In this document: one piece after another, positions 1 through 5,256 of the stretch | Layout of the letters: every line of letters starts with the position of its first letter | How positions within the stretch are numbered: the first letter of the stretch is position 1 | DNA from: Candidatus Pacearchaeota archaeon | GTDB taxonomy: Archaea; Nanoarchaeota; Nanoarchaeia; Pacearchaeales; GW2011-AR1 | Assembly: GCA_002690445.1 (NCBI GenBank) | Contig: NZER01000026.1 | Coordinates: 1 to 5,256, forward strand | Direction: 5' to 3' | DNA length: 5,256 bases | Position numbers and translations under genes: made by a program | Notes under the pieces: generated by a model | The model's input: only the letters and a program-made list of their open reading frames with translations | The model's database searches: none | What the model was told of the DNA's origin: nothing

Positions 1-571
1 TTTTCTTGCTTTTTTCTTCTATTTTATATCCCGCTCTCGCAACAACGATTGCGTCAGCCATATCGAAATATTGTGCTTGGGGGTTTCCGTGGCGCGTGTA
101 TTCTACCTTAAAGGCGCTTTCGTTCTCCAAAAGGTATTCCATCACAACTTTCTTTGCTTTCGTGCCGCGTGGAATCTTAATGCCCACCTCTTTGCGTGCG
201 GAGGTGGCGCCAACATATTCAGGCTCAATCTCGAAGAGTTCGTAAAGCAACCACGACACAATGCCGTTAAACTTTTGAAGAACCGCCATTGTCTTAGCTG
301 ATGAACCGCCGCTATTAAAGAACGTGAAAGGTTGCTCGATGTAGATGTGTTGGATGGGGTATTCTGCGATAGGATCTAACACTCGTAACTGCCCTCCGTT
401 ATAACATTGGTACATCTCAAAGATATCCATTATCTTTTCTTTTATTGCGAGAGTCTTAGCAAAGACACCTTTTTGTTTTCGCAAATCAACATAATCATAA
501 TAAACCAGTTCGCCTTCTGCAATAACAGCAAAGCCGGTGATACTGGTTGATACATCTACGCCTAAAATCAT
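1..571 (-). CDS. ruvC-like: RuvC-like Holliday junction resolvase, 3' end cut by window edge
   Basis: The 190 codons visible, with no stop before the left edge, encode an RNase H-fold resolvase of the RuvC type, which cleaves four-way DNA junctions using two metal ions. The first beta hairpin starts ILGVDVSTSITGFAVI, with the first catalytic Asp at residue 6. A second strand reads IYIEQP with Glu79. The C-terminal helix reads YFDMADAIVVA, placing Asp170 and Asp173 like the last acidic pair of E. coli RuvC (Asp7, Glu66, Asp138, Asp141). The segment SARKEVGIKIPRGTKAKKVV fits the basic DNA-binding part before that helix. E. coli RuvC has 173 residues, so this protein is probably nearly complete, with a Lys-rich tail starting at the edge. 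ATG at 571-569 is the chosen start because the hydrophobic first strand begins at once; the ribosome site is weak (only AAG nearby). It follows the preceding stop by 12 bases, in the same frame. In a phage it would resolve recombination and replication branches before DNA packaging. The family is fairly sure; the branch-processing role is inferred. Confidence 0.85.
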   Translation of the reverse strand, partial: MILGVDVSTSITGFAVIAEGELVYYDYVDLRKQKGVFAKTLAIKEKIMDIFEMYQCYNGGQLRVLDPIAEYPIQHIYIEQPFTFFNSGGSSAKTMAVLQKFNGIVSWLLYELFEIEPEYVGATSARKEVGIKIPRGTKAKKVVMEYLLENESAFKVEYTRHGNPQAQYFDMADAIVVARAGYKIEEKSKK

Positions 572-583
572 ATTCTTATTATA

Positions 584-2038
584 TCAGATATCTAATCTAA
601 TTTTAAACGAATAATCCTGATCTTCTTCCTTCAAGATAGGATTGGATAAAGTAGCAACACCGATCAAGTTTTTATTATCATCATATATTCCAACTCTGGA
701 AATATAAACTTGTCTCCTGAAAGAAGCGCTATGAGCAGTATAACTTGAACTAACAACATTGGTAATCGATCTATTGGGATTTTCTTCATATACTATTGAA
801 CTACTTTTTTGAACTTGTCTCTGGCCATATTGCAAATATGTTGGATTGTTGGAAAAGTTAGCTTCGCCTTTGCGAGCATGCGAAAACATTGTGACCGTTT
901 GCGTTTCAGTTGTGCCTCTGTATGATAAGTTAAAAGCTATTTTATTAAAGGCCGCGGCTGTGTTTGATTGGTTAATACCATCATTTGCGCCTGCACCGAA
1001 ATAAATCCATTTTGGTTTGTCGGCGTCTTGGCCAGGCTCCATTTTTACTGTTTGTTGGTTAAGGGCCCACGAACCAGTCAACAAAACAAACCCTTCATTG
1101 TACATAACCACACCAGCCACAGCACCCACATTGGAACCAGATACCTCGATTAACTCACCGTTCTTTTTAGTATCTTGAAGCTCGCCAGCAAGAGATCCCG
1201 TATAATACCACTTGAGGGATAAAGATCCTGGCTGGATGCCGCTTCCAAAAAATATCGAAGGAATCGAAATCAGATTAATCTTTTTGGTTTCTTTGTTGCC
1301 GTGTGAGGAGCTAACTTTATAATGTTCGCTCAGAGTGCCATAATAATCTAATCTATTCTTTAAAGACCAAAAATGGCGGTGATAGGGTGAGCATTTAAAC
1401 GTTTTGATGACTAACATCTCTAACAGGTTTTTATCTACGCACGTCTGTCTTTGTCCGGCGCCCGTTGCGTTGACGCCGGCGGCTCCTGTCATGAACTCGC
1501 GCGTTATAGATGCCGACATTGGATATTGATATCGTTTGGCTTTGCCAACACCACCACCATAAATTTGTGGACCTTCATCGGTATATTCTATTCGATAGGC
1601 TGCGGATGTGCTGCCGGAAATAATATCTCCATAATTGTATGAAGAAAACTCATCATCTGGCATTGTTTTGAAAGTTTGTTTGCTGGAATCTTTAATGATA
1701 AAGGGATATATTTGGCCGGTATCAAGAACATATTTATGTGGATTAACATTAAAGGCAGTTTGCCACGATCGTCCAGTACCGCTGGTTCCTCCGCGGGCTT
1801 TTCGAGCATCGATTATGCGATCAGTATCAATACGAGGCCGGTCAATATTATACTCATATAAGCTAGTATAGCCTGCCGGCACACCTAAAACATTGTTGCC
1901 CGCAGCGCCATGTGATGCAGAGATTGCCGGCGTGTTATTATAATACACCGTCGCGTCATATACAAAAAACTCAAATTTGGGCCGAGCCCTTATTGTATTG
2001 ACTATTAAATCGTTAGGGCCGAATTTTTTCAAAGCCAT
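584..2038 (-). CDS. Putative phage virion structural protein (484 aa), paralogue of the gene upstream
   Basis: I do not recognise a named family. The 484 residues have no signal peptide or membrane segment and are rich in Tyr, Ser, Gly and Asn, suggesting beta-structured virion material. Residues 200-222 hold the protein's only two cysteines (Cys200, Cys216) followed by His220 and His222, a possible metal site. Residues about 253-325 and 385-484 resemble the 349-aa protein encoded just upstream: both have a 'GS(L/F)S' then 'TGS' stretch, an NPTY motif (398-401 here), and a closing block with VG(I/L)Y, a Leu-Ser-x-Pro motif and terminal RLD plus one residue. Here about 25 extra residues sit between NPTY and the final block. 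A TTG at 2044 could extend the frame by two codons; ATG at 2038 is preferred because both neighbours also start Met-Ala, although AGGAG at 2050-2054 is 11 bases away. The gene follows the upstream stop by 20 bases. A tail, baseplate or neck decoration role is inference. Confidence 0.8.
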   Translation of the reverse strand: MALKKFGPNDLIVNTIRARPKFEFFVYDATVYYNNTPAISASHGAAGNNVLGVPAGYTSLYEYNIDRPRIDTDRIIDARKARGGTSGTGRSWQTAFNVNPHKYVLDTGQIYPFIIKDSSKQTFKTMPDDEFSSYNYGDIISGSTSAAYRIEYTDEGPQIYGGGVGKAKRYQYPMSASITREFMTGAAGVNATGAGQRQTCVDKNLLEMLVIKTFKCSPYHRHFWSLKNRLDYYGTLSEHYKVSSSHGNKETKKINLISIPSIFFGSGIQPGSLSLKWYYTGSLAGELQDTKKNGELIEVSGSNVGAVAGVVMYNEGFVLLTGSWALNQQTVKMEPGQDADKPKWIYFGAGANDGINQSNTAAAFNKIAFNLSYRGTTETQTVTMFSHARKGEANFSNNPTYLQYGQRQVQKSSSIVYEENPNRSITNVVSSSYTAHSASFRRQVYISRVGIYDDNKNLIGVATLSNPILKEEDQDYSFKIRLDI

Positions 2039-2049
2039 TGGCAATCACG

Positions 2050-2054
2050 CTCCT
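2050..2054 (-). promoter_or_regulatory. Ribosome binding site of the 484-aa gene
   Basis: The minus strand reads AGGAG. It is 11 bases from the ATG at 2038 and 5 bases from an in-frame TTG at 2044. The spacing alone does not settle the start; ATG is favoured because of its codon and because both neighbouring genes start Met-Ala. The two choices differ by only two residues. Confidence 0.6.
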
Positions 2055-2058
2055 AACT

Positions 2059-3108
2059 TTAATAATCCAATCTTACACGTAGAGTTATCTCGTTAGTTGG
2101 GTCTTTTCGCAATGGTTCAGAAAGTTTAGCAATAGCCAACAACTCGTTGTTGGCACTGTATAGACCAACAGTTGTAATATAGGATACGCTAGTATCGGTA
2201 GCTATCGACTTAACTCTGATTTGACTTGAACTAATGTAAGTTGGGTTAGAGCTGTAATTATATTTGTTATGTGGAACTCGGCAAAAATAGATCGTAGAGT
2301 TAATTTCTGTAGTGTTGTTAAAAGATATGTTTTTGATTCTATGTCGCAAAGCGTCACAAGAACCCGAGATAGATGCGCTAACCAGCGATTGTGCTAAAGT
2401 GTACCTTAACAAAGAGCCAGCAGCGGAACCACTATTAAAATCAGTTAATGCAGCGGCCCATGACGCAGTGCCCAACACTACAATGCCGGCCTGATAAAAT
2501 ACCAAACCTCTTGCGGTATTGGTGACATCGTATAGCAGGCCATAATCACCACCAATAGTATTATTTGTGCCACCTGTTTCAGATGCACTGGCATCCGTAA
2601 GTGTTGCTGTACGTGGACCAAAGGGCAGCGCCCAAGATCCAGTACCAATTATCATACTGAACGAGCCTTTTTTAATTTGATCTTTGGTGATTAGTCGTGA
2701 AAAGTTAATGAAGAAAGCTGCCGAAGCTTTACCGGTTCCATCCAAGTTTAGATCAAGCTCGAATTCTCTTACAGCATTGTTGGAACCAGTGTACCCCAAC
2801 AAAACTTGAGCAAACTGATTATACATGTTGAGTTTTTTAGATTCTTGAACCGAGCTAACAGAGCCTGAAAGTGTAGAGCCAGCACTAAAACCAACAGTTA
2901 AATCAAGAATGTGGTTAGCTGACGAACTTAAATATGGATAATCGTAAACTGATTGAAACATTCCATGAGTATAGTTCTTAATATTTCCATCACTATATGT
3001 TGCTTCTCCGATAATTGAACCCGTTAAAGGGATAGCCTCGTATAACAACGTTTTTGTGGTTGTTACATCTGATGTCGTGTCTAAGGGTTCGTAATTGATT
3101 ACTGCCAT
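2059..3108 (-). CDS. Putative phage virion structural protein (349 aa), paralogue of the gene downstream
   Basis: This 349-residue protein has no recognised named family. It is rich in Ser, Thr, Asn and Gly, lacks membrane segments, and looks like a beta-rich virion component. Visible segments are SVYDYPYLSSSANHILDL at about 53-70, a 'KKGSFSMIIGTGSW' stretch at 146-159, an Asn/Gly-rich loop at 176-188, a second '(V)LGTASW' at 211-217, SSNPTY at 286-291, and the end block 310-349 with VGLYSANNELLAIAKLSEP and terminal RLDY. The 'GS(F/L)S', 'GSW', NPTY and end-block features recur in order in the 484-aa protein downstream, so the two probably arose by duplication. ATG at 3108 is well supported: GGAG at 3118-3121 is 9 bases upstream and no competing start is needed. 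It begins 21 bases after the preceding stop and ends 20 bases before the next start, consistent with one transcript. Similar motifs occur, to my recollection, in hypothetical proteins of marine T4-like phages. A tail or baseplate-associated role is inference. Confidence 0.8.
   Translation of the reverse strand: MAVINYEPLDTTSDVTTTKTLLYEAIPLTGSIIGEATYSDGNIKNYTHGMFQSVYDYPYLSSSANHILDLTVGFSAGSTLSGSVSSVQESKKLNMYNQFAQVLLGYTGSNNAVREFELDLNLDGTGKASAAFFINFSRLITKDQIKKGSFSMIIGTGSWALPFGPRTATLTDASASETGGTNNTIGGDYGLLYDVTNTARGLVFYQAGIVVLGTASWAAALTDFNSGSAAGSLLRYTLAQSLVSASISGSCDALRHRIKNISFNNTTEINSTIYFCRVPHNKYNYSSNPTYISSSQIRVKSIATDTSVSYITTVGLYSANNELLAIAKLSEPLRKDPTNEITLRVRLDY
2135..2154. repeat. Perfect 8-base stem, 4-base loop inverted repeat inside the 349-aa gene
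   Basis: GCCAACAA (2135-2142) and TTGTTGGC (2147-2154) are exact reverse complements around a 4-base loop. On the coding strand it spells the Ala-Asn-Asn-Glu-Leu-Leu-Ala part of the conserved C-terminal block, so the symmetry may simply follow from Asn-Asn and Leu-Leu codons. No T run follows, so it is not an intrinsic terminator. Confidence 0.5.
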
Positions 3109-3117
3109 TTAAAATTT

Positions 3118-3121
3118 CTCC
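3118..3121 (-). promoter_or_regulatory. Ribosome binding site of the 349-aa gene
   Basis: The minus strand reads GGAG, 9 bases before the ATG at 3108. It lies within the 21-base gap after the upstream stop and supports this start. Confidence 0.7.
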
Positions 3122-3129
3122 AACTAATT

Positions 3130-4140
3130 TTAACCGCTAATATATTTGATTATTCTCAAAGGAATCTGAACTGTGGCACCGGTTGTTGTGCCTTTAACAT
3201 AAACGGTGGTGTCTATGTAACTATATAGTTTGGAATCACTAAACACATTTTGACTAACGCTTCCGTATAATGTAAATTCAGAATCCAAGTTTGGTTTGAC
3301 AACAAAACCTAATGCGGTAAAGCTGCCTCTAGGGCCTGCAATTGCCGATACAGTTGTATCGGCGGTTGAATAGGAACTATCTTTTATTACACCGTTGTTG
3401 CCAGCACTAACTCTACATGCACTATAATTGCTGATTGTAAAATCGGTCGTTACAGAAGTGGCCCGCGTGAGAGTATATTCCAACGTGGGGGATCCAGAGG
3501 TACCTGTGCTGGTGTTGTCGAACTTTGAACCATTGGAAGGCCCAAGACAACTAACGATAAATCGATTATCAAAATACACATGAAAAGAACTATCAACTAG
3601 ATTATTTGATACCAAATAACTTGATTTATTGGCTGCATCGCCGGCTATTGTTGATGTATCGAGTCCGGTTTCTAACAAAAGAGCAGGGCCGGTCGTACCA
3701 TCTGAAACCAAAAACTTATTAGAAGTCGCGAGGGCGGTCGTCAATAACAAATTGGTGGTTGTGTCGGCGCTTGTGTCTGCTAAGTAAAACAAATTCGTGG
3801 TAGGAGTTGTTGGACTCAAAACTGTATTAGATAATGCGGTTTGTTGATTAACCTTGAGTACAGGCATATAAAGAATGTCGGTTGCTGTCAAAGACAATAA
3901 CCCATAATTGATGCCGGCATTTGTTTGTGTAAAGGCTTCAAAAACTGGTGTCTGTAAGATATCTAAGTCAAAATATGCTGTGCCACTCGCGTGAGTTTTA
4001 TTATAAAGCGAGTAGTCAATTTCGTCATCACCTAGGGCAAATTTAGTTATTCTAAAAGTCCCATCGGCCATTTTCTTTCGACCTTCTTCAGTCAATACGG
4101 CGTCCAAAATGATGTCGCCAGAGTTATCTAAAAATGCCAT
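3130..4140 (-). CDS. Putative tail-collar/fibre-like virion protein (336 aa) with 'LTEEGR' N-terminus
   Basis: The N-terminus (residues 1-48) reads as a short helix followed by strands: MAFLDNSGDIILDAVLTEEG, then RKKMADGTF, then ITKFALGDDEIDYSLYNK. The pattern Leu-Thr-x-x-Gly, a few helix residues, then a strand ending in Gly-Asp resembles the N-terminal attachment region of tail-collar fibre proteins, which anchor fibres to the baseplate; this likeness is by eye. Residues 61-75 (ILQTPVFEAFTQTNA) look like another conserved block. Residues 101-140 are Thr-rich (13 of 40), probably a flexible linker or repetitive beta region. The C-terminus, about 285-334, is strand-rich and could be a small beta-sandwich. 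No signal peptide or membrane segment is seen. ATG at 4140 is supported by AGAGAGG at 4148-4154, 7 bases upstream. The 37-base gap before it carries a late-promoter-like box, so this gene may head its own transcript. Probably a baseplate- or neck-attached structural protein; the exact position in the virion cannot be told. Confidence 0.8.
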   Translation of the reverse strand: MAFLDNSGDIILDAVLTEEGRKKMADGTFRITKFALGDDEIDYSLYNKTHASGTAYFDLDILQTPVFEAFTQTNAGINYGLLSLTATDILYMPVLKVNQQTALSNTVLSPTTPTTNLFYLADTSADTTTNLLLTTALATSNKFLVSDGTTGPALLLETGLDTSTIAGDAANKSSYLVSNNLVDSSFHVYFDNRFIVSCLGPSNGSKFDNTSTGTSGSPTLEYTLTRATSVTTDFTISNYSACRVSAGNNGVIKDSSYSTADTTVSAIAGPRGSFTALGFVVKPNLDSEFTLYGSVSQNVFSDSKLYSYIDTTVYVKGTTTGATVQIPLRIIKYISG

Positions 4141-4147
4141 TAATGTA

Positions 4148-4154
4148 CCTCTCT
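4148..4154 (-). promoter_or_regulatory. Ribosome binding site of the 336-aa gene
   Basis: The minus strand reads AGAGAGG, 7 bases before the ATG at 4140. It contains AGG complementary to the 16S rRNA tail and fixes this ATG as the start. Confidence 0.7.
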
Positions 4155-4156
4155 TG

Positions 4157-4164
4157 TATAAATA
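4157..4164 (+). promoter_or_regulatory. T4-like late promoter box facing the opposite way (candidate)
   Basis: The plus strand reads TATAAATA, an exact match to the T4 late -10 consensus, but pointing right, away from the direction of all genes here. If active it would make RNA antisense to the 3' part of the gene ending at 4178. It overlaps a palindrome with the opposed minus-strand box, so it may simply be the other arm of a symmetric site. Confidence 0.25.
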
Positions 4165-4172
4165 GTATTTAT
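4158..4172. repeat. Perfect 7-base inverted repeat around a single central G
   Basis: ATAAATA (4158-4164), G (4165), TATTTAT (4166-4172) form a perfect inverted repeat in the longest intergenic gap of the window. Both arms coincide with late-promoter-like boxes. As a hairpin it is all A-T pairs with no real loop, so an intrinsic terminator is unlikely; a two-fold symmetric protein-binding site or paired promoter boxes are the more plausible readings. Confidence 0.5.
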
Positions 4173-4173
4173 T
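4166..4173 (-). promoter_or_regulatory. T4-like late promoter box (candidate)
   Basis: The minus strand reads AATAAATA here, matching the T4 late promoter -10 consensus TATAAATA at 7 of 8 bases. It lies in the gap between two genes. A start about 5 to 10 bases downstream would leave a short leader that still includes the AGAGAGG ribosome site and the ATG at 4140. The sequence is AT-rich, so a chance match is possible; position and orientation are the main support. Confidence 0.4.
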
Positions 4174-4177
4174 TTCT

Positions 4178-5256
4178 TTATTCTCTATTCAAATTGTAAG
4201 TAATGTTTAAATCGATTTTTTTACCTGTTTTCTTAGAAGTCACACGAACTTTAAAAGTTTTATTCCAAATAAGATCTTCAGTATCAGCATCCCCAACAAG
4301 AACCCTAGACATTTGCGAATGTGCGCGCTCATTAAAATCTGCACTGTCTGTGTTTAGTGATAAATGCAATATACTCGGTTCTAACTGAATTAGTTTCTTA
4401 AAGTTTTTAGATGGCTGTACAGTTTCTGATAATCCTAAAGTTTTTTGATTAAAAATGTTGAATAACGAATAAATGAAACCACCATCATTAATTAGCTCAA
4501 CTTCATAAACATCTGACCATTGTGCTAATGTGCGTTGTTCGTTTAAAATTCTAAACAAATAATAATATTTTTTATTTGTTCTTATTCTCTCATCATAAAA
4601 ATCGTTTGTGTATGTATAAGTTTCATGCGGGGCCATTTGACCTGTAAACAATATTTCAGGCGGCTTATAATTTTGAATTTTCATATCAACAGTGGCCACC
4701 AAAGCTTCTGAAAAGTCTTCATAGGTGCTCGGCTTTTCACTGACTCGATATATTTCTGCATATCTTGGTCTGGAGACTGATTTGTTTACTATATTTTCAT
4801 CTTCTAATAAATCATTTGCATTCATATAAGCCGCGCGAAGTATAGAATCAATAGGCGTAACCGCCACAGGTGTAAGATTGTGACTAAAAACATCATAATA
4901 CAAGCCGAAACCAACCTGTTGTGTTGTATTCAAATGCTGATAAGGATATACGTTTGTGGTATTAGCTGGGTGATCTAGTATTCTAAGAGTTTTCGTATAT
5001 ATTGGAACCTCTATAATTTTAAGCGAGTTTTCGTATTCTAAATAAAAATCGGCCGCAAATGGATATCGTAAGCGAACCTGAGCGGGGGTGGCGTATTCAT
5101 TATCAATTGTTATATCGTTAAATAATTGATCAGTGTCTTCTCCTGTCGTTGGGTTGTAAAACTCCAAACCATAAGAGGGAAACGTATCAGTATTATCATA
5201 TCCAATCAATCTTGATAAAGCCAGATTGGAAAACTTATATTTTTTATCAACCACCA
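4178..5256 (-). CDS. Putative virion protein with fibronectin-III-like stretch, probably 5'-partial
   Basis: At least 358 residues are visible, ending in TAA at 4178-4180. The frame is open to the right edge. The first in-window start is GTG at 5254-5252, but the two bases before it on this strand are TG, so an ATG could straddle the edge, or the protein may extend much further; no ribosome site can be judged. Residues about 165-256 (from AEIYRVSEKP through NKKYYYLFRILNEQ to WSDVYEVELIND) have the alternating strands, late Tyr run and Trp-Ser-x-x-Tyr ending typical of fibronectin type III-like domains. Such domains decorate many phage tail proteins. Residues 331-354 (KTFKVRVTSKKTGKKIDLNI) form a final strand pair. 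There are no cysteines, signal peptide or membrane segments. It is the first visible gene of the minus-strand cluster and is followed by a 37-base gap with promoter-like boxes. A structural role is inferred from composition and neighbours; I cannot name the family. Confidence 0.72.
   Translation of the reverse strand, partial: VVDKKYKFSNLALSRLIGYDNTDTFPSYGLEFYNPTTGEDTDQLFNDITIDNEYATPAQVRLRYPFAADFYLEYENSLKIIEVPIYTKTLRILDHPANTTNVYPYQHLNTTQQVGFGLYYDVFSHNLTPVAVTPIDSILRAAYMNANDLLEDENIVNKSVSRPRYAEIYRVSEKPSTYEDFSEALVATVDMKIQNYKPPEILFTGQMAPHETYTYTNDFYDERIRTNKKYYYLFRILNEQRTLAQWSDVYEVELINDGGFIYSLFNIFNQKTLGLSETVQPSKNFKKLIQLEPSILHLSLNTDSADFNERAHSQMSRVLVGDADTEDLIWNKTFKVRVTSKKTGKKIDLNITYNLNRE

Noticed and set aside
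6..301. Two overlapping plus-strand open frames at the left edge
   Set aside because: They lie antisense to the resolvase, whose catalytic motifs are clear on the minus strand, and their translations show no domain pattern.
578..583. TATAAT on the minus strand just before the resolvase, with TTAAAA 17 bases upstream
   Set aside because: It resembles a sigma-70 promoter (6 of 6 and 4 of 6 matches), but a start would fall at or after the ATG at 571, leaving no leader or ribosome site. Probably AT-rich chance.
1731..1738. CATAAATA late-promoter-like box on the minus strand
   Set aside because: Lies deep within the 484-aa gene with no start site downstream; expected by chance in this composition.
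968..1871. Several short plus-strand frames and one short minus-strand frame (1588-1809)
   Set aside because: All lie inside the 484-aa gene in other frames, with no ribosome sites of note and no recognisable protein pattern.
2042..2044. TTG as start of the 484-aa gene
   Set aside because: Adds only Met-Pro; the ATG two codons later gives the Met-Ala start shared with neighbouring genes. Not fully excluded because the TTG has closer ribosome-site spacing.
2312..2494. 60-residue plus-strand frame
   Set aside because: Antisense to the 349-aa gene; a shadow with no supporting motif.
4205..4225. Run of T after ATCGA on the plus strand as a terminator
   Set aside because: No GC-rich stem precedes the T run and it is inside a coding region.
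4203..4388. 61-residue plus-strand frame downstream of the plus-strand TATAAATA box
   Set aside because: It is tempting because the opposed box points at it, but no ribosome binding site is evident before its ATG and it is antisense to a well-formed gene; the hydrophobic start may be chance.
1..5256. tRNA, CRISPR array, insertion sequence, attachment site or diversity-generating repeat
   Set aside because: Reading both strands by eye I saw no cloverleaf, no regularly spaced repeats, no transposase or reverse transcriptase motifs and no long direct repeats.

Overview
This window looks like part of the late, structural region of a tailed bacteriophage, most likely an uncultured marine, T4-like myovirus. 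It is moderately AT-rich and densely packed. Five genes lie on the minus strand, head to tail, with gaps of only 12 to 37 bases. The proteins are rich in Ser, Thr, Asn, Gly and Tyr and in beta-strand-like stretches, as expected of virion proteins. One begins with an 'LTEEGR...ALGDDEIDY' segment that I associate, from memory only, with structural genes of marine T4-like phages. No host gene, RNA gene, integrase, transposon or CRISPR array is visible.

Transcription runs from right to left. At the right edge (5256 to 4178) is a protein of at least 358 residues with a fibronectin-III-like stretch; its true start may lie outside the window. A 37-base gap follows that contains a near-perfect palindrome made of two opposed T4-late-promoter-like boxes, then a good ribosome binding site. 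Next come a 336-residue protein with a tail-collar-like N-terminus (4140 to 3130), a 349-residue structural protein (3108 to 2059) and a 484-residue structural protein (2038 to 584). The last two are diverged paralogues: they share a C-terminal module and probably a longer core. The final gene (571 to the left edge) has no stop in the window. It encodes a RuvC-like Holliday junction resolvase with the expected acidic residues in place.

I infer that the four upstream genes supply parts of the tail, baseplate or neck decoration and are made late in infection. The resolvase at the end of the same transcription unit would debranch replicated concatemers before or during packaging. The structural roles are inference. 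The resolvase assignment rests on visible motifs and is the firmest call here. The paralogous structural pair and the opposed late-promoter palindrome are the points most worth a second look.
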